Positions 39,965 to 50,660 of a DNA stretch of 64,000 nt are shown in pieces. The stretch is taken from contig OU342816.1 in NCBI GenBank assembly GCA_910591455.2, forward strand, positions 16,353,138 through 16,417,137, given 5' to 3'. Origin of the DNA: Pholis gunnellus (lineage: Eukaryota; Chordata; Actinopteri; Perciformes; Pholidae). The translations under genes were made by a program, and so were the position numbers. The notes beneath the pieces are model-generated. The model was not told the DNA's origin, did not search any database, and saw nothing but the letters and a program-made list of their open reading frames with translations. How positions within the stretch are numbered: position 1 is the stretch's first letter; each line of letters starts with the position of its first letter.

Positions 39965-40370
39965 AAGATTATTTTTTTTATTATTATTTACCTTTATTCA
40001 ACTAGATAAGTCAATTTAGAACCCGTTCTTATTTTCAGTGACGACCTGGCCAAAAAGGTAGCAACAGGAAGCAATTCTATACGAGCCAAAATAAAACAAC
40101 AAAAACGACAACATCACAACATGTACAATTTATAAAACAGCTGTGCTCCCAGAGAAGCAAATTCAGAAGCAGGTGCAGTGATCAGAGACTGTCGTTTGTA
40201 CTGAGTTCTTAAAGGAGGTTTACGGAACGAGGGTTTGGACTTTAGCTTCTTTTGGAACTCCAGTCGCTTTGAGCAGTAAACTAACGAGAAACGGCCGAAG
40301 GCGGTGCAGACTTTTGGAATGACCACGTGGTTGAGATATACAAAATGAAATGTGTTCATTCACACTAAGA
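39965..40370 (-). mobile_element. probable LINE 3' fragment
   Basis: The left part reads ATTATTTACCTTTATTCAAC, TAGATAAGTCAATTTAGAAC, then GACCTGGCCAAAAAGGTAGC, ACAACATCACAACATG. This is the start of a teleost repeat I know, in reverse orientation to the element. On the minus strand an 81-codon frame carries EFQKKLKSKPSFRKPPLRTQ, loosely like a retroelement tail, but this similarity is weak. Repeat status is firm; the class is inferred. Confidence 0.6.
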
Positions 40371-40599
40371 TAATACCGCTACACAAGAAAGCTCTATGAG
40401 GCTGCACTTACGCACTGTGATGCTTTTGAGCTCACACTGTGACAGTGTTCATTAATTGTTGACTCCTTCACTACTTTACATATTTTTATACATTTTCTGT
40501 GTGTGTGTAGCGTGGAAAGAGCTACAACGACATGTCGTTGTGCAATCCTGTTTTGTGCAACATGATGTCATAATAAATCCTTGAATCCATGTTCACAAT

Positions 40600-40905
40600 C
40601 TTGGTTTAGCGCGTTAGCATGCTAGCATTCGCTTATCACACTACCGTAGTGAGGCTGAGGCGGATGGCGATGTCATTAGTTTTGCAGGTATTTGGTCATA
40701 AATCGAGATATTGAACAAAATAGAAATGTAGACCAATTAAAAGTCAGAGATCACCTAAGAATTACTGTTTACCCTGTGAAGAAACATTAATGTACGTATG
40801 CTCCCAATGTCATGGTAATCCATCCAACATTTGTCAAGACGTTTCACTTAAAAACCCGAAAGTCAACCTCGTGGTGGTGTTCGGTGGAAGTATGCTGCAA
40901 GCCTG
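40600..40905 (+). repeat. abundant dispersed teleost repeat (GTTAGCATGCTAGCATT... family)
   Basis: Segment order matches a very common fish repeat I remember: GCGTTAGCATGCTAGCATT, GGCTGAGGCGGATGGCGATG, TCATTAGTTTTGCAGGTATT, TGGTCATAAA, AAAGTCAGAGATCACC, TGTCATGGTAATCCATCCAA, AGACGTTTCACTTAAAA, GTCAACCTCGTGGTGG. It is untranslated and decayed, with no visible terminal repeats or target duplication. Confidence 0.7.
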
Positions 40906-42163
40906 GCTAAACATGTTCACTATTCCAAGATGAATGCAGTAAAACCAAGTGAAGAATTTCAATTTCCAGCTTAAAAATGAAAAATACATTTCATATATTC
41001 CAGCCATGCATCAGTGAACTAGTAAGTTTTGCATCCAGAGTGTTACCGCAGAATTGTCTGTTGGCAAAATACAGGTAAGACGGAGTGAAACAATGCAACA
41101 CCTCTGATGAGCATCACCCATGAGTGCTTTTCATAAGATGTGCATGCTGGGACTTAACTCATTAAGAGATGAAAAATTGAAATCCTCATGTGCACAGTTA
41201 TTACATCCAGACGCAAACTAGATACAAAATATAATAATAATACATAAGGAAATAGAAAATTAAAAATATATATATATATTGCAGAATTATATATATATAT
41301 ATTTAAAAAAAAAAAGAGGATTGGAGAGAGACACCTGGTTTACTCAGAGAAAACTAAGAGAACATTATGAGCAGCTTGGTTAAGCTGACAGGTCTTAAAT
41401 CTGTCTGTGTTGTTGTTTAGATATGCAGATTCACTGGCTGTGAGGAAGTGACAAAATGCTGCAACCCAAGCTGATAAGAGAGATGTAAACAGCTGGTATT
41501 AGATAAAAGAGTGCCAATTAAGACACAGCCAGAAGTGATGAAATATAAGAAACATCAGACACAACCTACACGCAATTATCACATTTCAGCCCACTATTAA
41601 TTTTGACAACATAACTAGAAATACTACTTTTTTTTTTTTGCTTTGGGTTCGAATGAGAAGATTAAGAATGTGCCCATTTGCTTTTTGCATTGCACAGTTT
41701 GTTTATATGGCATCATGCCATTACAGGCTTAAGTTGAATATGCATGGCCCACTTTTTAAAAAACATCTGGCTGAGAATGTTTTTAGATGCTGAAATGTAT
41801 GCGACACGATGACTAGCAGCAGTGTGACTACCGAATCAACCAGTGATTTCAAGGTGATGAAAGCAACGTCACCGAGGTGCCCCGCACAGGACAGAATACG
41901 CCATTGATAGAGAACACTGTGTGAGAACAGCACATAAGTTCACACCCTCAATTCATTTCCTGTCACTTTGATTGGATTTCTATGCAAGTAGATTGCTCAT
42001 CTGCAGATCTGTACTGAAGTGTGTGTTACTCAGAGCCAGCTTCCATCTGAATTCAAATATATTTCACCTGGAGAAAAATAAATCTCACAGACACGTCTGG
42101 ATATGGATGGTACACTTGCATTAATGTTAACAATGTTTAAACACACACCGGCAAGGAATGAAC

Positions 42164-42312
42164 GTGTCTACATCTCCTTTCCAATTAAGCTCCCGTTACT
42201 ACATATTAAGTGCTCAACTTAAGCTGCGGGCAGCCGAGGATGCATTTCAACAGAGCTGGATATCCTTTCATTCTGTCTTGACACACAGTGTATGTGAAGA
42301 AATTACCAAGCC
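42164..42312 (+). repeat. inverted-pair repeat, left copy
   Basis: This ~149-base sequence recurs in reverse complement at 43723-43866. Shared blocks include GTGTCTACAT, TTTCCAATTAAGCTCC, ACTACATATTAAGTGCTCAA, CTTAAGCT, GATGCATTT and TATGTGAAGA. By eye the copies agree at well over four bases in five. Similarity stops abruptly at each edge. It is followed by a poly-A run at ~42319, so a retroposed origin is possible. Confidence 0.8.
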
Positions 42313-42539
42313 ACAAGATTTAAAAAAAAAAAAAAAAAAAAGAACAAAATTACTGCAGCCAAATTGAGACTCTCTTCATCTGTAAGCTGCTTTAAGACTC
42401 ACTAACGGCTTAGCTTTCCCTTATTAGTATTGGCTGCTGTGTAGATTCAGCACACTACCCCCGTTCCCTCTATTTGCCACCCATCTATTTACCTTTGATG
42501 CTGCCATGTGCATTGATCACTTCAAGCAGACCCCTCCCA

Positions 42540-42620
42540 TCTTCTAGTTGCATGTTAACACCATAGCGTGGTGGTTTTTATGCAAATAGATCGTATTGAT
42601 TGTCCAGCGTGTATTCTCTT
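42540..42620. promoter_or_regulatory. POU octamer in a possible enhancer
   Basis: A perfect octamer ATGCAAAT lies at 42580-42587 within TTTTTATGCAAATAGATCG. Neural POU factors bind this word. A single site of 8 bases is expected by chance every few tens of kb, so the support is slight. Confidence 0.2.
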
Positions 42621-43722
42621 CAAACACAGTTTTCATTCTCAAAGTCCACCCGGAGGTAACATTGAAACGGAATGTGTTTTATCCAAATGAAAACTATTTG
42701 AGCCGCCTACTCACGTAAGAATAATTGCAGATTTTGTCCATAGAATATTTTACCTTTAAAGGTTCAAGCAGCAGGTGAGAGTACCTCTTGTTCCCGAAGA
42801 CATCACAACATTTTAGCTATGTGAGAGGCACATCATCTACTGAATAATCTATGAATAGGCTGATTTTCCAGCTAGATGTGCAGTGAGTATCTCCTGGGAA
42901 TTAATGCAAATGCGTTGGATATATTCCTTTGTATCTTTGCAGTCTTGAGAGTGCCATCTATTGTATATTATGTATCAGCTTTTCTCCTGTCTGTTTGACA
43001 CCCAAAACAACAGCACGGACTGAAAATGCGTCTAGAGGTTGCTGGAGGACTGCTTCTGTCATTCTTACTTTTGTACACTATTTGTAGTAGAATGGATGCT
43101 TTTTATGGAAATGGAAGAAGAAACGTCTGAAATCTTGCATATTTAAAAAACTGCAAACAAAGTCTACAAACTATTTTGTACAATTTAGTGAACATTGAGG
43201 TGGTAGGGGCAGCAGATGTGTTGCTTTTGAGAAACGGATGGCTTTCTCACCAACTGTATTCACAAAAAAGACTGTCATATTTCCCCAATATGGTTTGTTT
43301 ACCGCAGCCCAGAAGTAGGGGGCAGCAGTGCAGTACAGACAGTTAGCTGCTGTTGTTAATTGCTGCATTGAAAAGATAATAAAAACAGCAGTGGCAGACG
43401 GGGCAGATGCTGGTGGCGGAGTTTGGATAAACAGTATGTGCTGTTCTGTGCGTCAGAAATGTGCAGCTACTGTACACTAACTGACTTACCGTCACATACA
43501 GAGGAAAATGTTTTGAGTTTGATTGTAAATATACGCCACTTTTGGAAATCTTGACGCAGATTGGTAGGAAATATGATTTGCTCTGAAGCTGAACACAAAT
43601 ATTTCAAATAAGTACTTCAACAGCTGCTCAGCCCCACAGCTGTGGCCCATTCTCTTTGATTACCTCCTAAAATCCTCTGTGCTTCACACAAACGTGCTTG
43701 CAGTGCTATAAACATACAGTAG

Positions 43723-43866
43723 GGCTTAGTTATGTCTTCACATATGCTGTCAGACAGACTGAGAGGAAATTCAGCTCTGTTCAAATGCATCTTCTGCTGC
43801 CCGGAGCTTAAGTTGAGCACTTAATATGTAGTAAAAGGAGCTTAATTGGAAAGAACATGTAGACAC
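43723..43866 (-). repeat. inverted-pair repeat, right copy
   Basis: This is the reverse-complement partner of 42164-42312, about 1.4 kb downstream. The flanks are unrelated to those of the left copy, so it is not simply the arm of one short palindrome. It may be two insertions of one family, the ends of a composite element, or an inverted local duplication. Confidence 0.8.
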
Positions 43867-44244
43867 TTTCCATACCTACTGCATCCCCCAGTAGGTGTGA
43901 TTGTAAGTAGGTACAAACCAACACATCGTCATACATAAACGACAGAGTAGGTCAGTTGCCAGTGACTCAAAAAACAATATATATGACTGCAATGTGGTGA
44001 TGACGGCATGGTATAAACACACAGAAACACATTCTAACTTTCACCTACTGCAGCGTAAATTCAGCTGCTTTACATCAATGATGCAGAACAGCAAGCTGAC
44101 CACGTGCTGACCGTTGACGGACCATGACGTGACCCATTGGTAAAGCTGAGTACAGCCGAACGCTGATGAGGACATTTTTAGGTGACCAAAATGTTACAAT
44201 TAACTGAAAAAACAGTGATGAAAAATGAACACAGACTGGAAAGC

Positions 44245-44470
44245 AACGTGGTAGCCACCTGTCAATCACCAGGGAGCCACGCCTTACAGTACTCTAAATA
44301 GGACCATCATTTAGTAAATGAACATCGTGCTGTATTGAAGAAGACTTGAAGCTAGCGATTGAGACCATGAAGTCATGGTTACAATCTGTATTGCGATAAT
44401 AATAATAGAAGTAGGGTCACTTTCTCATAGATTTCTATACAATTTGACTTATTTTTGCAACCACAGGAGA
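44245..44470 (+). repeat. abundant dispersed teleost repeat ('TCTCATAGATTTCTATACAA' family)
   Basis: Recognised segments in order: GTAGCCACCTGTCAATCAC, GCCACGCC, TCTAAATAGGACCATCATTT, AGTAAATGAACATCGTGCTG, TATTGAAGAAGACTTGAAGC, GATTGAGACCATGAAGTCAT, AGTAGGGTCACTTTCTCATA, TTCTATACAATTTGACTT, TTTTGCAACCAC. This layout is familiar from many percomorph genomic sequences. It is non-coding. Confidence 0.7.
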
Positions 44471-44771
44471 AAAATAATAATCTAGAATCTGAGCACAAGG
44501 GAACATCCAGTTTCTTGTAATCAAGCTATTGAGTTCTAAAACTGGAGAGTATAAAAAGTTGACACATGATTTTGTAGCGAAATACAACAATACAGTAAGT
44601 TTCTCCACTGTGGTGGCGTTGTTCAACACAAGGTCTGATACCTTGAACCTGCATGTTGTCGCTGAAGAATGGAAGCTTTTTTGCCAACAATGTTGACGAT
44701 GGTGAAGGTGGAAGCTGAAGGAAACCTATACTAATCTCCTACCTGGGCTCAGGACGATGGCATCTGGCACT

Positions 44772-44890
44772 CTGTTGTTATATCTGCCAGAAGGTTCATG
44801 CGATCAGTTGCGTGTGTGCATCTGTGAGCGAGTGTGCACCTGTGTGTCTGTCCACAGTTCATCTCGCATTCCACTGCAGCAAACTGCATA
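44772..44890 (+). repeat. dispersed repeat copy B ('TTATCTCCGC...GTCTGTCC' family)
   Basis: This is a diverged partner of 19038-19158 in the same orientation. Shared blocks are TGTTATATCTGCCAG, GCGATCAGTTGCG, GTGTGTCTGTCCACAG and CATTCCACTGCAGC. The pair within one window supports dispersed-repeat status without a database. Confidence 0.6.
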
Positions 44891-47800
44891 ATATTTTGCG
44901 TTTCCAATTATGGCTGCATGCTCAAGGACCCCTCGTGGTTGCGGTGATTCACAAGACACCTTTTATTACCTCTTTTTTACTACCATGGACTGCCTACTGT
45001 CTCCTCACTTCCTTCTTTTAACCTGCCCCTGGTTTGGGAGGGGTTAGTGATAAGATAACACAGCTGAGTGCGCTCACTTTTGGAGTTTTGGACAGTGTGG
45101 TTGGCTATCAACTAACAGCTAACGGAACTACCAGCACACGCTGAGTACATTGTTGCCACTCAGCCGTTGCTAAGCGGGACGACAAGTTGGTGAAGATGGT
45201 CTACAGACACACCTGACGGCGATCTGCACTCGACTGGGTGCATCTTTTTAGTTTTTTCTTCATCTCTATTTAACATTGAGTGTCCACCTACAGTAATAAG
45301 TGGATATTTTAAACACCCACTGGAAGGATGCACGGAGTATTAACAGTCAAGAGGCAGCCTCAACATACATACCCAACAGAGCCAATCCTTGATTAGCATT
45401 TTCAAGTCGTAATTATTTTTAGTAGCAAAAAGATTTGCTGGATCTAGGCTGCAGGTGGAAAAAGAGAGGACTTACTCAGACCCCAAATCATTGTCTGTAC
45501 ATGCACAATGAATACATTTCTTGCATTGTTTATATTGGAGGTCTCCAGCACAGGCTGATACACCACATGAGGTTGTCAAATGAAGCTTGACATTTGGGGT
45601 GTTTACTTTGCCCCTTTTTTCTTCAAAGAACTTGGAAATTGCTAACTTCCACCTTGGACTTGCCAGGGTCCACATGGGATCCTGTGGGTAACTCGTGTGG
45701 TCAGATGCCAAATGGACACAATTCAGACTCCACACATGAATCCATCTCCAAAGAGTTTGTGATATCTGTGGATCTTTCTGCTCCAGAGTAATGGTCCTGA
45801 AGCACATCCATGAAATGTGAGGCATCACACGTGCATCTTCCAAGTCTTCGGGGTTTCATGATGCCACAGTTTACACAGGGATTGTGACAAGGCAGGTAAC
45901 GGGCAAGCAGAGCATTTACAGTCTAATACAGTAGGTTGTTGTAGTAAGCGGGATTAATTAATGTGTCTTTTATTTATTTGTCTTAACTGCAGAGAACAGG
46001 GTTTAGGGACACAAGAGATCTTGGGTACCATATGAGCTTTACAATCATATTTAAGGGGTATCAGTCAGTTGAAGTCCCTCTCCATTCAATACTGTGTTTT
46101 TGTTGTTCTTGTTCATTGACTTTGATGTTTGAGCTTTGGAGTGCAGGGTGGTGCATGTGCAGAGCTCGACACTTGAGGGCTTTTTAAATCCATTCTGAAG
46201 GAGGAAAGTTAATCTGTCACCTGAAGGTGCTCTGTTTAAGTTTTCATTAATTGTTATTCACCAAAACACAATATGTGTATCTCTGACTTCTGGCAAATCT
46301 ATTGAAACCATTTCTTTCCTCATTAAACATTTGCAAAGCTGATTTAGTATTACAAATCCAGCATTGTTTACACCCATGTTACCTTGCTAGTGTTTTCCCT
46401 TCCTGTGGAATACTGTAGCCTGGTGAAACCATTGGCAGGACTGTGTAGTTCATGTATATACAATCTCATGCACACTGAAACAAATATGATTATTCAGAGC
46501 AGAGTATTGTTATGTAGCATAAAACACGCCGAGAGGGGAACTTTAAATGCGGCAAAACAATGAGCAAGGATTAACTAATGTACAAACAGTCACTTATTGA
46601 CGCGTCTATTGGTACAGTAGACAATTGTAATAAAGCAGTTCATTTAAATACAGTTTAGTTTACAAAAACTCAACCCGCACAATTAGACTGAAGTTTAAAA
46701 CGCCCATGAGGGTGCTTAGAAAGAAAAATAACATTTGCAGTTGACAACGGTTACTCTCTCTACTACTCATCAGACAGTGTTTGAGGGTCAACATCAGCAC
46801 TGGCAATTCATTAGGGGTTCAATTCAAGTCTGAATATAAGATATATCCTTGACCACCTCCAAAGACAAGTGGGGGACATTTGGATTGGATATGTGGATGA
46901 TTTATGGTTTGGCTTTTGAAAAAAAAGAATTACGGCTTCCAACAACACTATACATTTAAGCATTGAAGGCAGGAGTGTAAAGGTTTCATTGTGGGTCACA
47001 GAACAATTTTCCAAACAATAAATAGAAAGATGGCTCAGTAACACAAATCTCTGTACAGTAATGATAAACCTGCATAGAGGGACACATTTGCAGCTAATAG
47101 CCACAATCTTGTCAAGAAACCACACTTTCAGCGGCGTTTTAAAAAAATGACTTAGAAGTAGAATAAAAATACCTTTAACTGGTTACTTTTTAACCATGTT
47201 TCAAACTGAGGACTAAGGAATATAAAGTGTAATATGTTTTACATTGTCTGCTTTCTGTGCATATCTCTTGTGCTGCCATGTGTGTGTCATCAATCCCTGA
47301 TTTCAAATGTAATTAAAATAGTAAGAGCATTCATCATGTTTAAAAGGAGTTTGACAATGTCATTTATACCACGCACTGAGATCACTCTGCTTTTCAAGTA
47401 GCTTATAACAGCAAAACAAAATGAGGCCTAATGACAGCAGCAGGAATAATCCATCCGCCTGTTCATATTATCGTCATCTCTCACAAACATAGCCTCCAAA
47501 AATATCACTCATCATACAAATCAACAGTCCTATGTTGGTGATAGGCTCTCAAAGGACTTCACTCAGCCAATATTTAATCGTGTCCACAGTGTTAGGGATG
47601 GCATGTTACATTAACAATACTTGACAACGTTCTCTATCACTAAGGCCAGCCGTAGAGGCTGCCTCTGCCATTCACTTCATGCTGCTTCTGACGTCTGTGG
47701 ATAGTTGAGGAACTAATAGTTTGACTGATTTACTGCAGTGACACCTGGGGGCATCACTGTAGCCAAGTCTACTACTGGGGATGACAAATGAAGTTAGAAC

Positions 47801-48550
47801 ATTCACTAAGTTCAGGAACAAAGATACACATCACGGATACAGTTTCCCATGCCGTGTTTAAATGTCTCACGTCTATGGGCCTAACAACAAGTGCCTTGCC
47901 TTCTAAGCCTAATCGCTCACCTGTCAATATAAGTTTAATTCCCCATTTTGCCACAAATAATGTGCTTCTTTTTTGGACACTGATCTCTTTAATAAAGATC
48001 TGACAATACCTGTTTATTTCTTTTCAACTGTCCACCACCCTCAAGGCGTATCACAGCCTTCACTGTTGAGCTCCGTTTGTATACATTCACCCACACGGGA
48101 AAGAATCCCAGAGAAAGGAACAGGAGACCAATATAAAGCCCACTGTATGACTGTGTGCAGTTCACAACAATCGGACAAAATTAGTTGAAAACCATAACCA
48201 TTTAATGGTTATTGTCCTTTGATAGCCACTCAAATTTCTGCTTTCTGCTGTTTCCCAAGTGGTGTAATTTAGTTTCATGAACATCTTGTCCAGCAAAATG
48301 AATCGGATGTTAATTACAGGCATTGAGCAAGTATAAACAATAAGGACTGATTGGGGATCCTGTAAGAAAGACATTCTGCAGTGTGGTCACTCACAGCATG
48401 ATGTACTTCAGTCCATCAGCATTTCATATTAAGTGAACTGCTCTGCTTCCTCCTGTGGGTATACTTGTGCAAAACTTCAGGGAAGAAAAAAAAACCCTGA
48501 CTTCTGATTCTGTGTTGGTGTTCAGGGTGACATAGTGATATTTATCGCAA
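44891..48550. other. noncoding stretch
   Basis: There is no firm feature. On the minus strand at ~45710-45920 a cysteine-rich translatable segment is described among the findings. A 104-codon minus frame at 46811-47125 is unfamiliar. Confidence 0.45.
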
Positions 48551-49044
48551 TGCTGCGTTCCAGACTACTCGGAGGTTGGAATTTTCCCAGTTGAAATTTC
48601 TAACCGACCTCCAAGTGTTCCAGATGACCATTAAACGTTCAGCAGGGCAGCCTCCACATTTTTTATGTTGAATTGAGTTTGTTGTTGAGTTTTTCCTGAT
48701 TAACTTTTGTGCAGAGAAGATGACTTTCAGAGACCGTCACCAGCTACCGGATAACATGGCGACATATTCTGACACAAGTGTTACTCAACGACAGTGTGTA
48801 TTATTTTAAATTAATACAGGGAAATATGAGTTGCCTTTTAGTTCATGGTTTACCATTTTACATTGTGTGATTCCATTGTTGTGTGATGTCAGAGAACTGC
48901 TTTTTTGTGAAATCGGGTTAAATGGATTTTCCCCGAGTTCTCAAGTAGGAACTCCGGCTTTTGAATGGTGTTCCATTCTACTTTCTACTTTCTTCTAGTA
49001 GGGAGTTGAAATGTATGGAGTTCTGAGTTGTCTGGAATGCAGCA
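48551..49044. mobile_element. MITE-like element with terminal inverted repeats, ~494 bp
   Basis: The left end TGCTGCGTTCCAGACTACTC and the reverse complement of the right end, TGCTGCATTCCAGACAACTC, agree at 18 of 20 positions and at 20 of 23 over a slightly longer span. CAA lies immediately outside both ends and may be a 3-bp target duplication, as in PIF/Harbinger elements, though three bases is weak evidence. No open frame is long enough for a transposase. Confidence 0.7.
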
Positions 49045-50344
49045 CAAGTGCTTAGCCCATTGACAGTTGAGATCCAAACATTAAACAAATAGTGTAAAGG
49101 TGAATCTTCCTCCCTGTATCCTCTCCTTGGATAATGTGAACATCTTTAAGTGACGTTTGCAACTGGTTTCTAGATTACTTCATTAATGGCAAAAGTATTC
49201 CTTCTGCAAACACTTTTGATTTCAATACTTGCTTTCGAGCAGACAAAAGAGTGCTGTCGTGTTGTACTTTCTGTTCCAAACGCTCATATCTGCTTCTTGG
49301 ATTAATTCAGATTTCAATATCCACAGCAGCTGAATTGTGCTACTGGGCCTTTTTTTTTCATGGCACATGAATCCTTTTGTGTATGAAACAATGTCACAAC
49401 TATGTGATCGCGAGTCATATATCACCCCCAATTCTGTTGGAACCCCATCAATCATTGTTGTCAAGACTGATGGGGGGGGATCAGAAATGACTGGGTTCAA
49501 TGTTGTGTTGATGCAAGTGTCTGAGTAATGTTAGGGCAGCAGATGTAGAAGGCTTCACGTGAGTATAGGTCTGCTGCCATTTGTCTCACCGACAGCAACA
49601 CTGTACAACACAGTGTCCTTGGCCGTGTCGTACATAATGTTTTTTCCAAGGTTGAGAGTCAGGAGTATTGGATTTTTTTTTCCACACATAGTGTGAGTCA
49701 CCTGTTAGCTAAGCTCTATCTCATCTCCTATGTCCCTGTCATCACTGGGGATAAGATCGACTCTAATAATGTTAAGCTTCAACAACAGTTATGTCAGGTC
49801 TTACTGTCGCAACAATATGCTATCTCAAAGGCCAGTATGAACTCGAGATGTAAAACAAAACATTTGCTGAAAGGTCATTGGAGTTGAATAGGCTTAAGCC
49901 AAAGCCATCAATTACATATGGTGCCTTGTAAGCCTGTGTGTGGTGTAAGTGTGTATAATGAAAGACCATAACTTTAGCAATCATCCACATCTATCATGTA
50001 AATCCTATTAAGGATCCTCCGTGCCACTGATTTTCTCTAATACATCATATTTTGACACATTGTGCAAATCAGGTGAGGGTGACGACCAGTTATCCTTTTC
50101 TTCCTGCCACTGGATAATTGTCTCTGTGCTGTTCAGTTGAATTGGTCGAAAAATGATCATGGTTTGTTTTATCATTTATTTTTCCGTTATCAAATGCTCC
50201 CTCAAACCAATGACAATAAACGTGCATCAGAGTGTATAAATACACAATTAGTTCAAATCAGATTGATCTTTGATTATTAAACGAAAGGTTTGGAAGTGAT
50301 TTCATTTTTCGTTTTATTATGGAGTGAAATGCTGCTGTATTCTG

Positions 50345-50660
50345 CGACGCCCCAGGGTTCACCCTGAACTACCTTAGCAGTTCCTGCCGACGTGAAGGAG
50401 CAGCAACGGCACTGAGGTCCTTTTGGATCACTAAGTCCCTCACCCTGTCACGCAGAGTGCCGGCCATGAACCCACGGTCACTTGTATCCGCAATCTCATT
50501 CTTTCGGTCACCGCCCACAACCTCATGACCATAGGTGAGGGACACACGGAAGACTGACCAGAAAACATAGAGTTGGTAGTGATGCGCAAAATCCAGCGGG
50601 CAAACTCACTGTCCCTCTTACTCCCGCTCCCTGACTCACCTGAACTCTTCTGCTTGGATC
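50345..50660 (-). mobile_element. LINE fragment (RTE/Rex3-like ORF C-terminal region), frameshifted
   Basis: Read on the minus strand the piece runs from a decayed GRxxER..E region through TYGHEV, then a frameshifted stretch equal to WVVTERxRSRIQ, and on to LRDRVRDL. This is the segment after the reverse-transcriptase domain in RTE-type fish LINEs. Plus-strand blocks CTCATGACCATAGGTGAGG and TCATTCTTTCGGTCACCGCC are hallmarks I recognise. It is a dead 5'-truncated copy. Confidence 0.7.

Noticed and set aside
41260..41305. Back-to-back AT palindromes around TTGCAGAATT
   Set aside because: Explained by two short (TA)n runs; not evidence of an origin or other element.
41640..41656. GGTTCGAAT-like B box suggesting a tRNA or SINE
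   Set aside because: No matching A box or cloverleaf found at the right distance.
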